Shown here: piece after piece, positions 24,481 through 34,744 of the stretch
Layout of the letters: every line of letters begins with the position of its first letter
How positions within the stretch are numbered: the stretch's first letter is position 1
Origin: Oxytricha trifallax
Lineage: Eukaryota > Ciliophora > Spirotrichea > Sporadotrichida > Oxytrichidae
Direction: 5' to 3'
Length of the DNA: 64,000 nt
Assembly: GCA_000711775.1 (NCBI GenBank)
Contig: ARYC01000254.1
Span: forward strand, 87,857-151,856
The notes under the pieces: model-generated
The model's input: the letters and a program-made list of their open reading frames with translations, nothing else
The model's database searches: none
What the model was told of the DNA's origin: nothing
Translations under genes and position numbers: made by a program

Positions 24481-25128
24481 TCACTAATTTTAAGGATTAA
24501 ACTGTTCAGGTAGAAACTTTTATATGAAAGCATAGAGCTCTTCCTTCTCTTTCAATTAAAATTTTTATATTTGCATTTCATAAAACTTATTTGCATCATT
24601 AATTGAAAGCGAATCATCTTAAAGAAGAACTTTGTTGAGTGCGATGAATTATTCCTTTACTCTTTCAACATCTTGAATTCTCGATTTAGTATTTTGAATA
24701 TCCTAATATAAAATACACTACACATTTAGTAAGAATTCTTTGTGCACTTCATCAAATGATTTATCAATATTCTTTTCCAAATCTTTTATGTTACTTTAAA
24801 TGTCCAAGCTTATCTATGACTTAATTTCAATTGTTTTAGCTTGAATAGTTTAGATAATCTTTTGGTATTTCTAATACTTCTAATAATCAAGTTAAAGTTT
24901 CTCTTTTTGCTATTAGATTACTTTTTGAACGCAAGGTTCTGCAATCATTTTCTCATCGTAGCAATTTGAGCATAAAAATAAAATAAGTTTATCGTCTACT
25001 TAAGTGTAAGCTAATGTCTCATTTTTTAGTATCTTTGGATCGTCACACTTGTAGTGTAGTCTGCAGTAGCAATATAAACTTTAATGGGTAGACTTGCAAT
25101 TGTTGCATTTAAAAAGTTTTTAATCCAT
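24481..25128 (-). CDS. Zinc-module/coiled-coil protein
   Basis: An uninterrupted 215-codon frame plus TGA, slightly shorter than its neighbours. It starts MDQKLFKCNNCKS, with CNNC at 8-11, CYC near 20-22, KCDDP near 28 and CSNC near 56-59. The coiled coil has DIQSNIKDLEKNID and DDSLSINDANKFYEMQIQKF, with the tail FLPEQFNPQNQ. It is flanked by long empty spacers on both sides (1.25 kb left, 1.1 kb right). Confidence 0.75.
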
Positions 25129-26241
25129 TTTTTATATGTGTATATTATAATACATATATTTATATAGTTCAATATATAATTGAAGGATTGCTATTAAATT
25201 CAATATTTAGATTATTTATGACAATTATTTCACTATTTTTATCGCATAATCATATAAAATTAATATATTAATTAATTCATATTTAATTCAAAATAAAAAA
25301 TAATATTATAAAAAGCTTATTAAAATTCTTTTTACTTTCTTATTTATTATCATTATATAATTAAGCATTAAAACGTTTCATGCTGAAAAAAGGATTAGTA
25401 ACATTTTTGCAAATAAACTATCGATAAGAATTAGAAGTAATTTTTTTAAACAGAGAATTTTTTTTAAAAATATCAATTAAATTAAAAAATAATATAATAA
25501 ATTCTAAAAATTTCATAATTTAATTAGTATTTTCTTGAAATAGATTAATATTTAACTAAAAATTTACAAATGGTCTCAATAATGAAGTTCTTTTTATATT
25601 TATTATAGGTTTTAATTAAAAAAAACTGACCCCTTTACTTAAACCTTAAAATTTTATTTATAGGAAATTAATGAATTTTATGGTATGTATAAGAAAATTA
25701 AAGAAATAATTAATTAGATTAATAAAAAATCAGTTAAAATATTGATTTGTTAATTTTATAATAATATTAATAGTTATCAATAATCCATTTGAAAAAAGTG
25801 ATCAATAGTTTGAATGTATTTAAAGTGATTATCAGTTCTCACTGAAAATCACCTCTGTAAAAAACAAATATTTAAATTTAGAGGTAATAGAATAATTTTT
25901 TTACTTTTGTTGATTAAGGCCTATACTTAATGCGATCTCTACACCTCTTATGATTTAGGAAACAGTATATATTTGTATTGTAGGAACCCCTACATTGCCT
26001 TCCTTACAATTTTAAAGTGATAAAACCACTATATTTATTTTTAAATAACCGATTTGCCAAGAATTTATAATATCCTTTGCAAGCATTTTAGTATAATAAA
26101 CAAAATAAAGATTTAATAAGTAAAATTTAAAGCATTTTGAAAATTCATATAACTTGATCCGTAATATATAGAAAAATAAGAAAATAATTAAAGATTTCTT
26201 AAGGGAATTAATATTTATTAAAAAAAATCAAGAATTACTAA
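25129..26241. other. Long AT-rich spacer without a gene
   Basis: About 1.1 kb. A slightly less AT-rich patch near 25830-26000 has no open frame with recognisable motifs. Nothing else seen. Confidence 0.55.
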
Positions 26242-26885
26242 CAAATTTTAGGGATTAACCAAATTAGAGTGCAGCTTTTTAATAATTTTATAGAGTTATT
26301 TCTTTTCTTTCAATTGAATTTTGCCAATTTGTTAATCATAGAATGTATTTAAATCATCTCTCTGGATTGTGCCATTTTGAAGATGTGCCTCATTAAGCTC
26401 CATGAAATTTTCCTTTATTTTTATAATTTATGCAATCTTTTCTTTTGTCTTTTCAATATCCTCCTATAAAATACTTTGTTGAGTAATTAAGAAATCTTTA
26501 TGAACTTCATCTAATGACTTTTCAATAATTTATTCTGTTTCTTATATTTTACTTTGAATTTCTTGACAAACTTAAGAATTAAATTCTGTGGATTTTTAGT
26601 TAATTTATTTAGTAATCTCTTCATATTTTGATTAACCTAAAAGTCTTCTAGCAATAATTTCTTTTGCTTTTATATTTCTTTTTATACTAATGGCTCGTTG
26701 ATTATCTTTTAATCGTAACAATTATTACATAAAAATTTAATTTTATCTTCATTTTAATGAGAAAATGTCCATTTTTTACTTTTGAATAATTTTGGATCGT
26801 CATATTTGTATGCAAATCTTCCATAACCAAATAATTCTGTAAATAATTCTTTGCATGAGTTGCATTTATAAAAAAGTTTGTTCAT
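26242..26885 (-). pseudogene. Array copy with frameshift and lost stop
   Basis: It starts MNKLFYKCNSCKE with the CNSC pair, but Cys 28 is replaced (KYDDP). A frameshift in the coiled coil near 26625 (VNQN / YEEITKQ) separates the two halves. The tail reads HSNLVNPQNL and lacks the usual TGA, so the frame runs on into the spacer. Three independent defects make it a pseudogene. Confidence 0.65.
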
Positions 26886-27689
26886 TTTAAATTATTTAAA
26901 CAAAATTTACTTAAAGTCATTAAGTTAATAAAAATAGTCATTAAATTGAATATTTATATTATCAATTATCTATATTAAAAAAAATTTGTAGAATGTAAAA
27001 AATTAATTTAAATTTTTTATTAATTTTTCGTAATATTTAGCATTTAAATTAATTATTTTCCTTAACAAAATAATAATGATTAAATATTAAAAAGATATCC
27101 CATCATATTTCAATTAGGAACAAAGAAAGGGGATTAAGAAAAATTAAATTAACTTTAGTTAAAATAATTTAATTGAAACGCTCTAATTTATTAATTTTAT
27201 AGAGGAAAAATCCAGCCAATAGTTGTAGTCCAAATATATATTGCAATTAAATGGAATAAACTAGTGTTCTCTAAAATGAAAAAATTAATAATATTCAATA
27301 GTCTTTAGAAAAAAAATTTAATTCTGGGATACATACAAGAACCTATTTAGAAATTTATAAATTATTTATGCCTCAATTAAAAATTCTATATTAGTTCATT
27401 TTTCTGGATGATTTTTTAATTTTTTTATTTTCATTAATTTAGAGTAGAATAATAATTTATTTACTTAACTTTGCCATAATTTTATCATATAAATGAGGAT
27501 TATTAATTTAAAAAATGAATTTTGATATAATTAATTTAATTCATTATAACATAAAAAAACAATACAAAAGAAATTATAGAGAAGTGCTAATTAAATATAA
27601 ATTAAAATAATTAAAGAAATAAAATTATTGATAATTATAAAAATTAAATAAATTTGTTAAGTTTTAGTTTAAATAATCCTGTAGTTTTT

Positions 27690-28346
27690 TCAATCATTGG
27701 GATTAACTTGAGCATCTTGATTATTAATATTAAATCTGATTGTTATAAGATATGAATTGATAGCATGATAGTTTTTAATTGTCTCTTTTGCCTAAGTTTT
27801 ATTGTAATTATCATCAAACGCTTCCTGAAATTTCCCAATATCAATTATTCCATCATTTATGAAATTTTGATTTATATTTTCGTATGAAGTCTTGATATTA
27901 ATAAGACTTTGATTTCTTAATTTAATTTCGTTAACAGTTTTGTTGAAAATTTGCTTTAATTTCTTGACTTATTGATTAAACTCTTCTTTTATGAAAATCT
28001 CCAATTTTTAATTAAAATTTAAATCATAGACTTTAAATTTCTCAAAGGCCTTCTTAAGAGAAGGACAATCAATCTATTCTGTGAGATCCCTTATTTTTAG
28101 TTCTTTTTGTCTCAATTCATCAATAAATTTGTTGTCAAGATTGATCTAGAACTGCTTCTTCAAATATAGTGGCAGTTTTTAGGAATTTTTCTGAAGGCAT
28201 TCTTAGCACAACATTTCTACTTTTTCAATCACTCTTCTCTTTGAATTTGATATGTGTTAATATCTTGAGTCGTTGATATTTTTACCAAAATTTTGAAAGT
28301 AAAGATATAAATCAGATTTTTTGTTGCACTTGTCACACTGTTTCAT
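27690..28346 (-). CDS. Divergent zinc/coiled-coil relative
   Basis: An open frame of 218 codons plus TGA. The N-terminus MKQCDKCNKKSDLYLYF has the first CxxC at residues 4-7. A second pair, CQEC, lies near residue 52-55. A Lys/Glu-rich coiled coil with SLKKAFEKFKVYDLNF follows, and the end is DAQVNPND. The family's middle CDDP Cys and the PEQFNP tail are missing, although VNP at the end may be a relic. Same strand, spacing and length as the array genes suggest an early-diverged member. Confidence 0.65.
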
Positions 28347-28822
28347 TTTAATTTTAATTATAAATTATAGAATTAGAAGATCCATTAAATATTATCTTTT
28401 TTGCTTTAATTTAAATATTCTATTCAATGATATTTTAATTATTTTACTATCTTTTACTTATGTTATAGCATTTTGTATTATTATTTAAAGTGTCATTAAT
28501 TTTATTGGAGAAATTTTCAATAATTTTTATAATCTAATTAATTACATTTATAGATATAATTATATTTATATAGTTTGCTTATTACTTTGTTTAATTAGAA
28601 TTTACTGCAATATTTAGTTTAATTTCATAAATTATTATAATTTTTTGCAAATGTATGCATATTTTGTTTAATATAGAAATATTTAGAAAGGCTAAATAAC
28701 TTATATAAATTGGAATTGTAAATATTGGGACTAAAGTTTTAAAAGAATTATATTTTTATGATTATTAAGTTATAGATTTAAATTTATAAGTTAATTTTTT
28801 CAAGAAAATATTAATTAGTTTT

Positions 28823-29476
28823 TCAACTATTTTATGGATTAAACTATTCAGGAAGCAGTTTATGTATAATTTCATAAATGACTTCTTTTTCTTTCAATTA
28901 TAGTTTATTAATTTGCTTATCGTAAAATTTATTTGTTTCATCTATAGACATCGTATCGTTTAAGAATAATGATTTGTTAAGTTAAATACACTATTCTTTG
29001 GCTTTTAATATTTCACTTATTTTGTCTTTTGTTCTTTGAATATCATCCTAAATTTAATTTTATAAATTAATTATAAATTCCTCATGAATATTGTCTAATG
29101 ATTTTTGGATTTTCTTGTGTAATTCTTTGATTTTACTATCAATATCTAAATTTATTTTTATTTTAATATAGTCTAATTTCTGTTATATTTCCTTGGCAAT
29201 ATTTGCATATTTTAAATATATTTTCCAGTTTTATTATGATATTTGATTTTCTTTCTATCTTTTAATTTCTTATTATACATATGGTTCGTTTATGATCTTT
29301 TTCTAATAGCAATTCTCACATAAAAAGAGAAATGATGTATCTTAGCACATAGAATAATCAATTCTAAGTTTTTTGAATTCTTTTGGATCATCAAATTAAT
29401 ACTGTATACGCTAATAACATAATAAAAAATCATGTCCCTCCTTGCATTGATTGCAGAATTATAGAATCCGATTCAT
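28823..29476 (-). CDS. Zinc-module/coiled-coil protein
   Basis: An uninterrupted 217-codon frame plus TGA. It begins MNRILQFCNQCKEGHDF, with CNQC at 8-11 and LCYQ near 20. The CDDP Cys is replaced by Phe (QFDDP), while CENC near 57-60 is kept. The block NDTMSIDETNKFYDKQINKL and the tail LLPEQFNPQNS are typical. Loss of one predicted ligand may weaken zinc binding. It is the last intact copy before the Merlin insertion. Confidence 0.72.
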
Positions 29477-29825
29477 ATTATTTTAGTATATTAAATTAAT
29501 TTACTAAAGTTTTAATTTACAATGAAAAAATTTTTTTTCTCGATTAAAATAAGAATTTAAAATGTTGATAAAACAGATTTGCTTTTCAATAATACTTATT
29601 TATTACATTTTTTTGAAAGTATTTAATTATAAAATGCTAATTAATTTTAAGTTGGAAATATTAAATAATTTAATTATTTAAAACTTGTAATAAGAAAACA
29701 CAACTAAATAATTTTTAAATTGATGATATTTTCGAATCATGTATACTAAGCAAACAATTTAATTTTTGAAGACTTTTGCTCAATCTAATATAAAATGTTT
29801 GCATAATTAGAATAAGTCTTCTAGT

Positions 29826-30160
29826 GGGTGTTGTTAACCATTGCTCACACATGTCCCAATTGCTCACACATTGTCCCAATTGCTCACACATGTCCCAATT
29901 GCTCACACACGTCCCAATTGCTCACACAATGAATTTTATATGCGAGAGCGGTAATATTATTAAGCACATAGCAGGGTCACAAGGGGCAGAGCCCCTTGTT
30001 ATCGCAATGCGATACGAAGTAATTGCAGGGGTCAAGGGGGCAGCCGCCCCTTGTGGGAAGGAGTTCGGGGGAGGGCAAAGCCCTCCCCCGAAAACCCATA
30101 TAGCCCTTTCAAGACGTATTAGTAGTTTAAGTGTAAAATATAATCGTTAAATAATAATAA
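29826..30160 (+). repeat. Left terminal inverted repeat of Merlin element
   Basis: About five copies of the TTGCTCACACATGTCCCAA unit are followed by a GC-rich block with hairpins such as AAGGGGCAGAGCCCCTT and GGGGGAGGGCAAAGCCCTCCCCC. Open frames across it are by-products of the repeat and are not genes. Confidence 0.85.
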
Positions 30161-30175
30161 TTAAATTACAAATTA

Positions 30176-31132
30176 ATGGAATAACTATTTTCATAAGTTA
30201 AGCAAGACTAGATCAATTAAACCTTTACTTAAACAATTACTAATCTCATTTCAAGTGGCTTGTTACAAAAAAATCTATAGTGTTCTCACTGTTAAGCTTA
30301 ATAGACTATAAGACAATATTAATAACCACACAGTCTTGACAACGCACTCTATTAATGTGTAAATTATAAATGTAGAGCAAGACGATCTTTAAGAGAAGGT
30401 TTAGTTGTATACTGTCCTACCAACATGCCTTTACCTATTTTAGAAGAAATAATGTTTAGCATATATCCTTCTGGCCTTAACATTTCTGAGACTGTAAAAT
30501 ATCTTTAAGATAATAGAGCTTTGAAGATTAGTAGGTAATCTATCAGTAAAGTATACTAAAGTTTACGAGATATAGTAAAAGAAAAGATAGTTTATGAATA
30601 AGATAGCTTTGTGTTGAGTGGCCAAGTATAAATGGATGAGTCTTTATGGACTCATCGATCAATATAGTACTGTTTTCCAGAAGACACTATATACGATAGA
30701 TAAATATGGATCGTTGGCTTAATAGAAGAAGGAACATAGAGTTGCAAAATTTATAAAGTTCAAGATAGAACAACTCAAACGCTTGAAAACTTAATTGAAC
30801 ATAATGTTGAACCCAACAGTATAATGCACACTGATGGTTGAGCAAGCTACACTTCTATAGATTGGCAAGGTTTATAAATTGTTCATTAAAGACATGTACA
30901 TCAGTCTTCTAATGGTATAAGAAGAACTATGTAACATAGTAATCTTATAGAAGGATTGTGGGCTGTGATAAAATATCACATTAAGCATGTATACAATACA
31001 ATGCTTGGAGACCCAGAAATGATCGAACAATATTTATATGAGGCAGTATGGAGAAGAAACTTAGCATAGTTTGCAAATACAAATGACCGTTAATAATATG
31101 TATAACAGACATTTAAATTAAATGATTTATGA
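30176..31132 (+). pseudogene. Merlin/IS1595-family DDE transposase with one TGA
   Basis: A 318-codon frame from ATG to TGA with TAA/TAG as Gln. The N-terminal third has a Cys pair CSHC near residue 46 and a later CxxN...C, resembling the zinc ribbon of ISXO2-type transposases, then a helix-turn-helix-like NISETVKYLQDNR segment. The catalytic part shows MDESLWTH (first Asp, with Glu), IWIVGLIEEG, MHTDG-x-ASY (second Asp) and HSNLIEGLWAVIK (Asn/Glu motif). One TGA at 30839-30841 stands at residue 222, where the family normally has Trp (TDGWxSY). TGG is used for the other Trp, so this looks like a TGG-to-TGA nonsense change. With no other lesion, the loss is recent, or the protein depends on a functional copy elsewhere. 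Confidence 0.85.
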
Positions 31133-31525
31133 ATTATTATTTAACGATTATATTTTACACTTAAACTACTAATACGTCTTGAAAGGGCTATATGGGTTTT
31201 CGGGGGAGGGCTTTGCCCTCCCCCGAACTCCTTCCCACAAGGGGCGGCTGCCCCCTTGACCCCTGCAATTACTTCGTATCGCATTGCGATAACAAGGGGC
31301 TCTGCCCCTTGTGACCCTGCTATGTGCTTAATAATATTACCGCTCTCGCATATAAAATTCATTGTGTGAGCAATTGGGACGTGTGTGAGCAATTGGGACA
31401 TGTGTGAGCCAATTGGGACACATGTGAGAGCAATTGGGACGTGTGTGAGCAATTGGGACATGTGTGAGCAATTGGGACAATGTGTGAGCAATTGGGACAT
31501 GTGTGAGCAATGGTTAACAACACCC
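31131..31525 (-). repeat. Right terminal inverted repeat of Merlin element
   Basis: Inverted copy of the left repeat, starting right at the transposase stop. It has about eight tandem 19-20-bp units against five on the left, with one unit altered (CACATGTGAGAGC), so repeat number changes independently of the conserved inner block. Confidence 0.85.
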
Positions 31526-31639
31526 TCTTCTAGTTTTATAAAAGTATCTTTCTCTTTTTTATCCTTTTATCCCAATAAACACATATTCTTGGTTAATAAT
31601 ATTTTTTTCTTAGCAATTCTTTTATAACAAGAGGAAAAT

Positions 31640-31775
31640 TTCTTTATATCATAATTATTCATCAAACTATTCGAAGCATGTTTGCATCATCATATTTATA
31701 AGTTGATCAATCGAAGCAATATAAAGATTCATGACCAGTTTTTTAATGATTAAATTTATATAGAATTAAATTCAT
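31640..31775 (-). pseudogene. 5' fragment of an array copy
   Basis: ATG at 31773-31775 with MNLILYKFNHQKTGHES, in which both Cys of the first pair are replaced, then TGA. Only the first 45 codons are recognisable; the DDAN relic near 31690 matches CDDP. The rest is not found between here and the Merlin right end. Confidence 0.5.
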
Positions 31776-32384
31776 TTGAAAATTATAATAATAGTATTTT
31801 TATTTATAGTTCTAATATATAATTAATTATTATCCTTTTTATTATGAAAAGAATTATTTAAAATATGAAGTATGAACTATTGAAATTCTTTTTTTATTGT
31901 TATATAAGTGTATTTTAAATTATTAATTTATTTATATAAATTATTAATTTTTTTGCTCATTATATAAGAGTTTCTTTTCAATCAATATAATTTGTATAAG
32001 TTAAATACCAAGATTATCATAAATAACTAATTCTTTTCCATACTTAAGAATTTTTATATTTTTGATTAAATATTTAGAAACTTAATAAATGCTGATTTAA
32101 ATCAAATAAACTTCACAAATTTTGTTTATAAAATAAAATCTATGCATATACACATGTATCATTTATAAATAAAAAATTCAATCTATAAATACAAAAATAG
32201 GCAATTATTTATATTAATTTCACTTTAATATAGTACTAAATATATATATACAAATATTATATATATTTAGATTTAAATTTTAATCAAATTTAAAATTATC
32301 TTATAAAATTAATTTTAAATACTTTAACTTAATTAAATTACAAAAGAATAAATTTAATTTTGATTAAAATTATTAGAAATTTCT

Positions 32385-32915
32385 TGAGTAATTCATAAAT
32401 TTATGGATTTAATTTGTAAGGTAGAATTTTATGAATTTTATCGTATATCGATTATTTTTTAATTTTCTCATATACTTTTCAAAAAATTTATTAGTGTCCT
32501 ATATTTATATTTTATCATTTTCTCGCAATGTTTTATTCATTTTCATGACTTTCTTTTGCCTTCTAAATATCAGGAAATTTATGTTCGTTTATAATAAATT
32601 TTCTTATATTTAAATTTGAATTTTTAATTTTAAATCTTAATGCAATTCTTTCATGACACTATGAATACTTTTTTTCAAGATCTTTTATGTATTTCTCAAC
32701 TTCGGGAAATAAATAATTTTAGCATATCTTAAGACTTATATTAAATTGTCTTAGAAATATCAATAAATTTTTAACAATATATAGCCTAATTAAGCTTATT
32801 CAAGTTGAACATCAACTTTATTTTTATAATAGAAATATCTCATAAAATACGAATGAAAGCGAAATAATTTTCTTTTCATATCACTTCCAACATCATTAAA
32901 ATTAATAATTAATGG
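32385..32915 (-). pseudogene. Heavily degraded array copy
   Basis: The terminal block survives as ATTTATGGATTTAATTTGTAAGG near 32400. Coiled-coil words matching the decayed copy at 15113-15882 recur near 32740-32880. There is no continuous frame. It marks the right edge of the array, just before the plus-strand RING/B-box/TLDc genes begin. Confidence 0.55.
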
Positions 32916-32989
32916 CTAAACGAAATTAAAAATGGGGTTTAAACAGGCAGATACATTCATAATATGTAATAGGAAAAATATTAAAATAG

Positions 32990-33061
32990 ATAAATATATA
33001 AAAATCATTATGGGAAACTTATTTTGGTGTTGCTGGAGCTGCTGGTTGTTCACTAATATTT
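32990..33061 (+). CDS. RING/B-box/TLDc gene 1: RING exon/MDS (5' part)
   Basis: A short coding piece whose frame GAAGCSLIF aligns, through the following eliminated or spliced segment and the TBE, with the Cys-rich turn ECGCTQCLEC of gene 2. The real start codon is not identified. In another frame the same DNA reads MGNLFWCCWSCW, but that frame does not continue into the conserved RING sequence. Joined to 33102 onward it gives C-S-L-I-F-Q-C-V...NDNPKRQVTCPDC, a RING-like finger in which some His/Cys positions differ from the consensus. Confidence 0.5.
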
Positions 33062-33101
33062 GTAAGTTACAAAAAACATATCTAAAAATTATTTATTTCA
33101 G
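33062..33101 (+). other. 40-bp intron or micro-IES in gene 1
   Basis: GTAAGTTAC...TTATTTCAG fits a very short spliceosomal intron, and removal keeps the RING spacing of gene 2 exactly. A TATTT direct repeat at both edges would also allow IES excision, which would leave one extra Gln. The intron reading is preferred on spacing. Confidence 0.6.
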
Positions 33102-33105
33102 CAAT

Positions 33106-33186
33106 CAAAACCCCAAAACCCCTTAGTGAGGTATATAAGTGCTTTGATTTGTAGGGTATAGTTGGGGTCTTATTGGGGTTAGTAGA
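33106..33186 (+). repeat. TBE left terminal inverted repeat
   Basis: About 81 bp, starting with C4A4-type repeats and including the TTTGATTTGTAGGGTATAG block; matches 37134-37214 inverted with three or four mismatches. Confidence 0.92.
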
Positions 33187-33244
33187 CAAAATGCAGGTTT
33201 TATCTTAATTTAATGAATATTTAATGAATTTTAGTTTACTTAAA

Positions 33245-34692
33245 TCATACAAATTTTATCTGCTTGTCTTTATTATATCTTTTGAACCTTGCTCTCTCTA
33301 GTGGGTCAAGTATGTCATCTAATGTTTACCGAGGATAGTTAGGAGCTCTCACGATTATCATCTCTACTATGCTTTTAATTTCTTAGCAGACATCTTCTTA
33401 CTTTATATGTTTCTGAGCCAAACTTATTGATTATTTTTCATGCTTTGTACCAAAGTAAGACATACATTCCATGTCACTTTCTAATATTATTGCTGCTACT
33501 GCCCAAACATCCCATTAAACAGAGCCATTAGTCCACTTCTCTCTTATTGGGAAGTAACCTGGAGTACCAAGTACCTGTGCTAAAGTGACAATCTCCTATC
33601 TTAAAGCTCTATTGAAATCGATAACCACTACTTCTAAAGGGCAGAGATTTAGCATAACGTTTTCAGGCTTCAAATCTCTATGAACATATCCAAGTTCATG
33701 CAACTCCTTAACACCCTGAATCATATCTGAGAGTATATCATTTAAATCATCAGGGTATCTATTGTGATATAGGTAGTCTCTCAGAGTCATCTCAAATTTC
33801 TTTAGCCTTAATGCGATGAAACCATAACTTAAAATAACACCATTTAGCTTAAGCAAATTCTTGCAGTCTTTTCTTTAGGCCTCTCTAAGTACCATCTATT
33901 CATTAGCAAACTCGTTCTAATACTGTTGGTTCTTAATAAGATAACTGAATGGATACACCTTGTATGCATACTCATCAACTACTATGAGCTTTGCTTTTGC
34001 AGGCACGTTTATATTCAAGTAGTTTTCAATACAAGTGCTGAGATCAACTGCATTTAATGCAGGTATATTCATAGCCTTCGCTTAGAAGCATGCTAAAATT
34101 GTATTACCTGCTGGCTGGTTCATCGATTCATATCGCTTCTGTCTCTTGAGACTCTCTTGCTGCTCTCTTTATGACTCAAGAGTATTAGATTTTCTTTTAG
34201 CTGGCACTAGTTTTTTAGTCTCTTAATCTTCAATCAAGAACTCACTGAGGTGATGCTTTTGCATATGCCTTTTAACTTTAGCTGAGTGTGTATATGATTT
34301 CATGCATGTCGTACACTAATACCTACCATCTACCTTTTCATGCTTGAAATAGATCTTAGCTTTGCCAGAGTGTACCTCTTTATGGTGTCTCTTCAAGCTT
34401 TGTTCAGTTGAGAAATGATTCTAGCAGTCTTCACATTAATATGTTTTTATCTTTCGATTGGTTGCTGTTCTTTTAGCTCCTCAACATAATCAATTTAAGT
34501 TTAAACCCCTATCTCTGCGCTCTCCCTCTGGTTTAATACTTCTATGATAAAAACCTCTGCTTCAAATTCAAGAGCTCTTAGCTCTACCTCCCTCTCAACA
34601 TAAATGATTTCAGGCTTTTTAGTGGAGCCAAAGTTGAGCATTGATTGACCTGCTCCTAAAAGAGCCGCTCTACGATTTAAGTTGACCGCCAT
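33245..34692 (-). CDS. TBE C2H2 zinc-finger/protein-kinase ORF, one frameshift
   Basis: Starts at ATG 34690-34692 (MAVNLNRRAALLG) and ends with TGA 33245-33247. After an acidic N-terminal part, two C2H2 fingers follow: CEDCQNHFSTEQSLKRHH and CTTCMKSYTHSAKVKRHM. Next come a basic linker and a protein-kinase-like domain. The kinase has YAYKVYPF (possible ATP-binding Lys), YVHRDLKPENVML (catalytic loop), VVIDFNRA (DFN in place of DFG), GTPGYFP (activation end) and WDVWAVAAII. A one-base shift near 34445, in an A-rich run, separates the first 80 codons from the finger region. It corresponds to the 57-kDa-class ORF of Oxytricha TBEs, whose role in transposition is unknown. Confidence 0.85.
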
Positions 34693-34744
34693 GTTTAAAT
34701 TCAAATTTAAATTTCTATTATAAATAAGTAAAAACCTCACTCGC

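Larger units (their letters stand above)
29817..31534. mobile_element. Merlin (IS1016-like) DNA transposon
   Basis: Element 29826-31525 (1,700 bp) is flanked by a perfect 9-bp target duplication, TCTTCTAGT (29817-29825 and 31526-31534). The long terminal inverted repeats (about 29826-30160 and 31131-31525) start GGGTGTTGTTAACC. The outer part is a tandem array of a 19-20-bp unit (TTGCTCACACATGTCCCAA), with about five units on the left and eight on the right. The inner 230 bp are nearly identical between arms and GC-rich with self-complementary blocks. One transposase gene lies between. Termini, duplication length and transposase agree with the Merlin superfamily. Confidence 0.92.
50..32915 (-). 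repeat. Tandem array of zinc-module/coiled-coil genes
   Basis: About twenty diverged copies of one gene, all on the minus strand, recur at intervals of roughly 0.7-2 kb. A typical copy is 650-670 bp. Each begins with a short M(N/S)-x2-L-Y-K-C-N-x-C module and ends with a PEQFNP-Q-N-Q-like tail and TGA. Spacers (1469-2382, 3037-3458, 4128-4915, 5930-6790, 9546-9916, 10586-11393, 12066-12520, 13168-13892, 14555-15112, 16752-17206, 17876-18559, 19655-20299, 26886-27689, 28347-28822, 29477-29816, 31776-32384) are very AT-rich, and I see no other gene, RNA or clear signal in them. Function is unknown. The single orientation and graded decay suggest growth by tandem duplication. Confidence 0.85.

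Noticed and set aside
29824..30150. Open frames with repeated HCPNCSHMSQLLT on both Merlin ends
   Set aside because: They arise from the tandem 19-20-bp terminal units and occur identically in both inverted repeats; no start context or homologue.
31376..31510. CRISPR-like spaced repeats
   Set aside because: The 19-20-bp units are directly adjacent without unique spacers, are part of a transposon terminal repeat, and the host is a eukaryote.
33106..33122. True telomere or chromosome end at C4A4 repeats
   Set aside because: Only two repeat units, inverted at the other end, flanked by AAT duplications and continuing host coding sequence: a TBE end.
32932..33126. 64-codon frame with MGNLFWCCWSCW, a possible lipidated protein
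   Set aside because: The frame ends inside the TBE terminal repeat and does not continue the RING sequence; the neighbouring frame aligns with gene 2 through the splice or IES junction.
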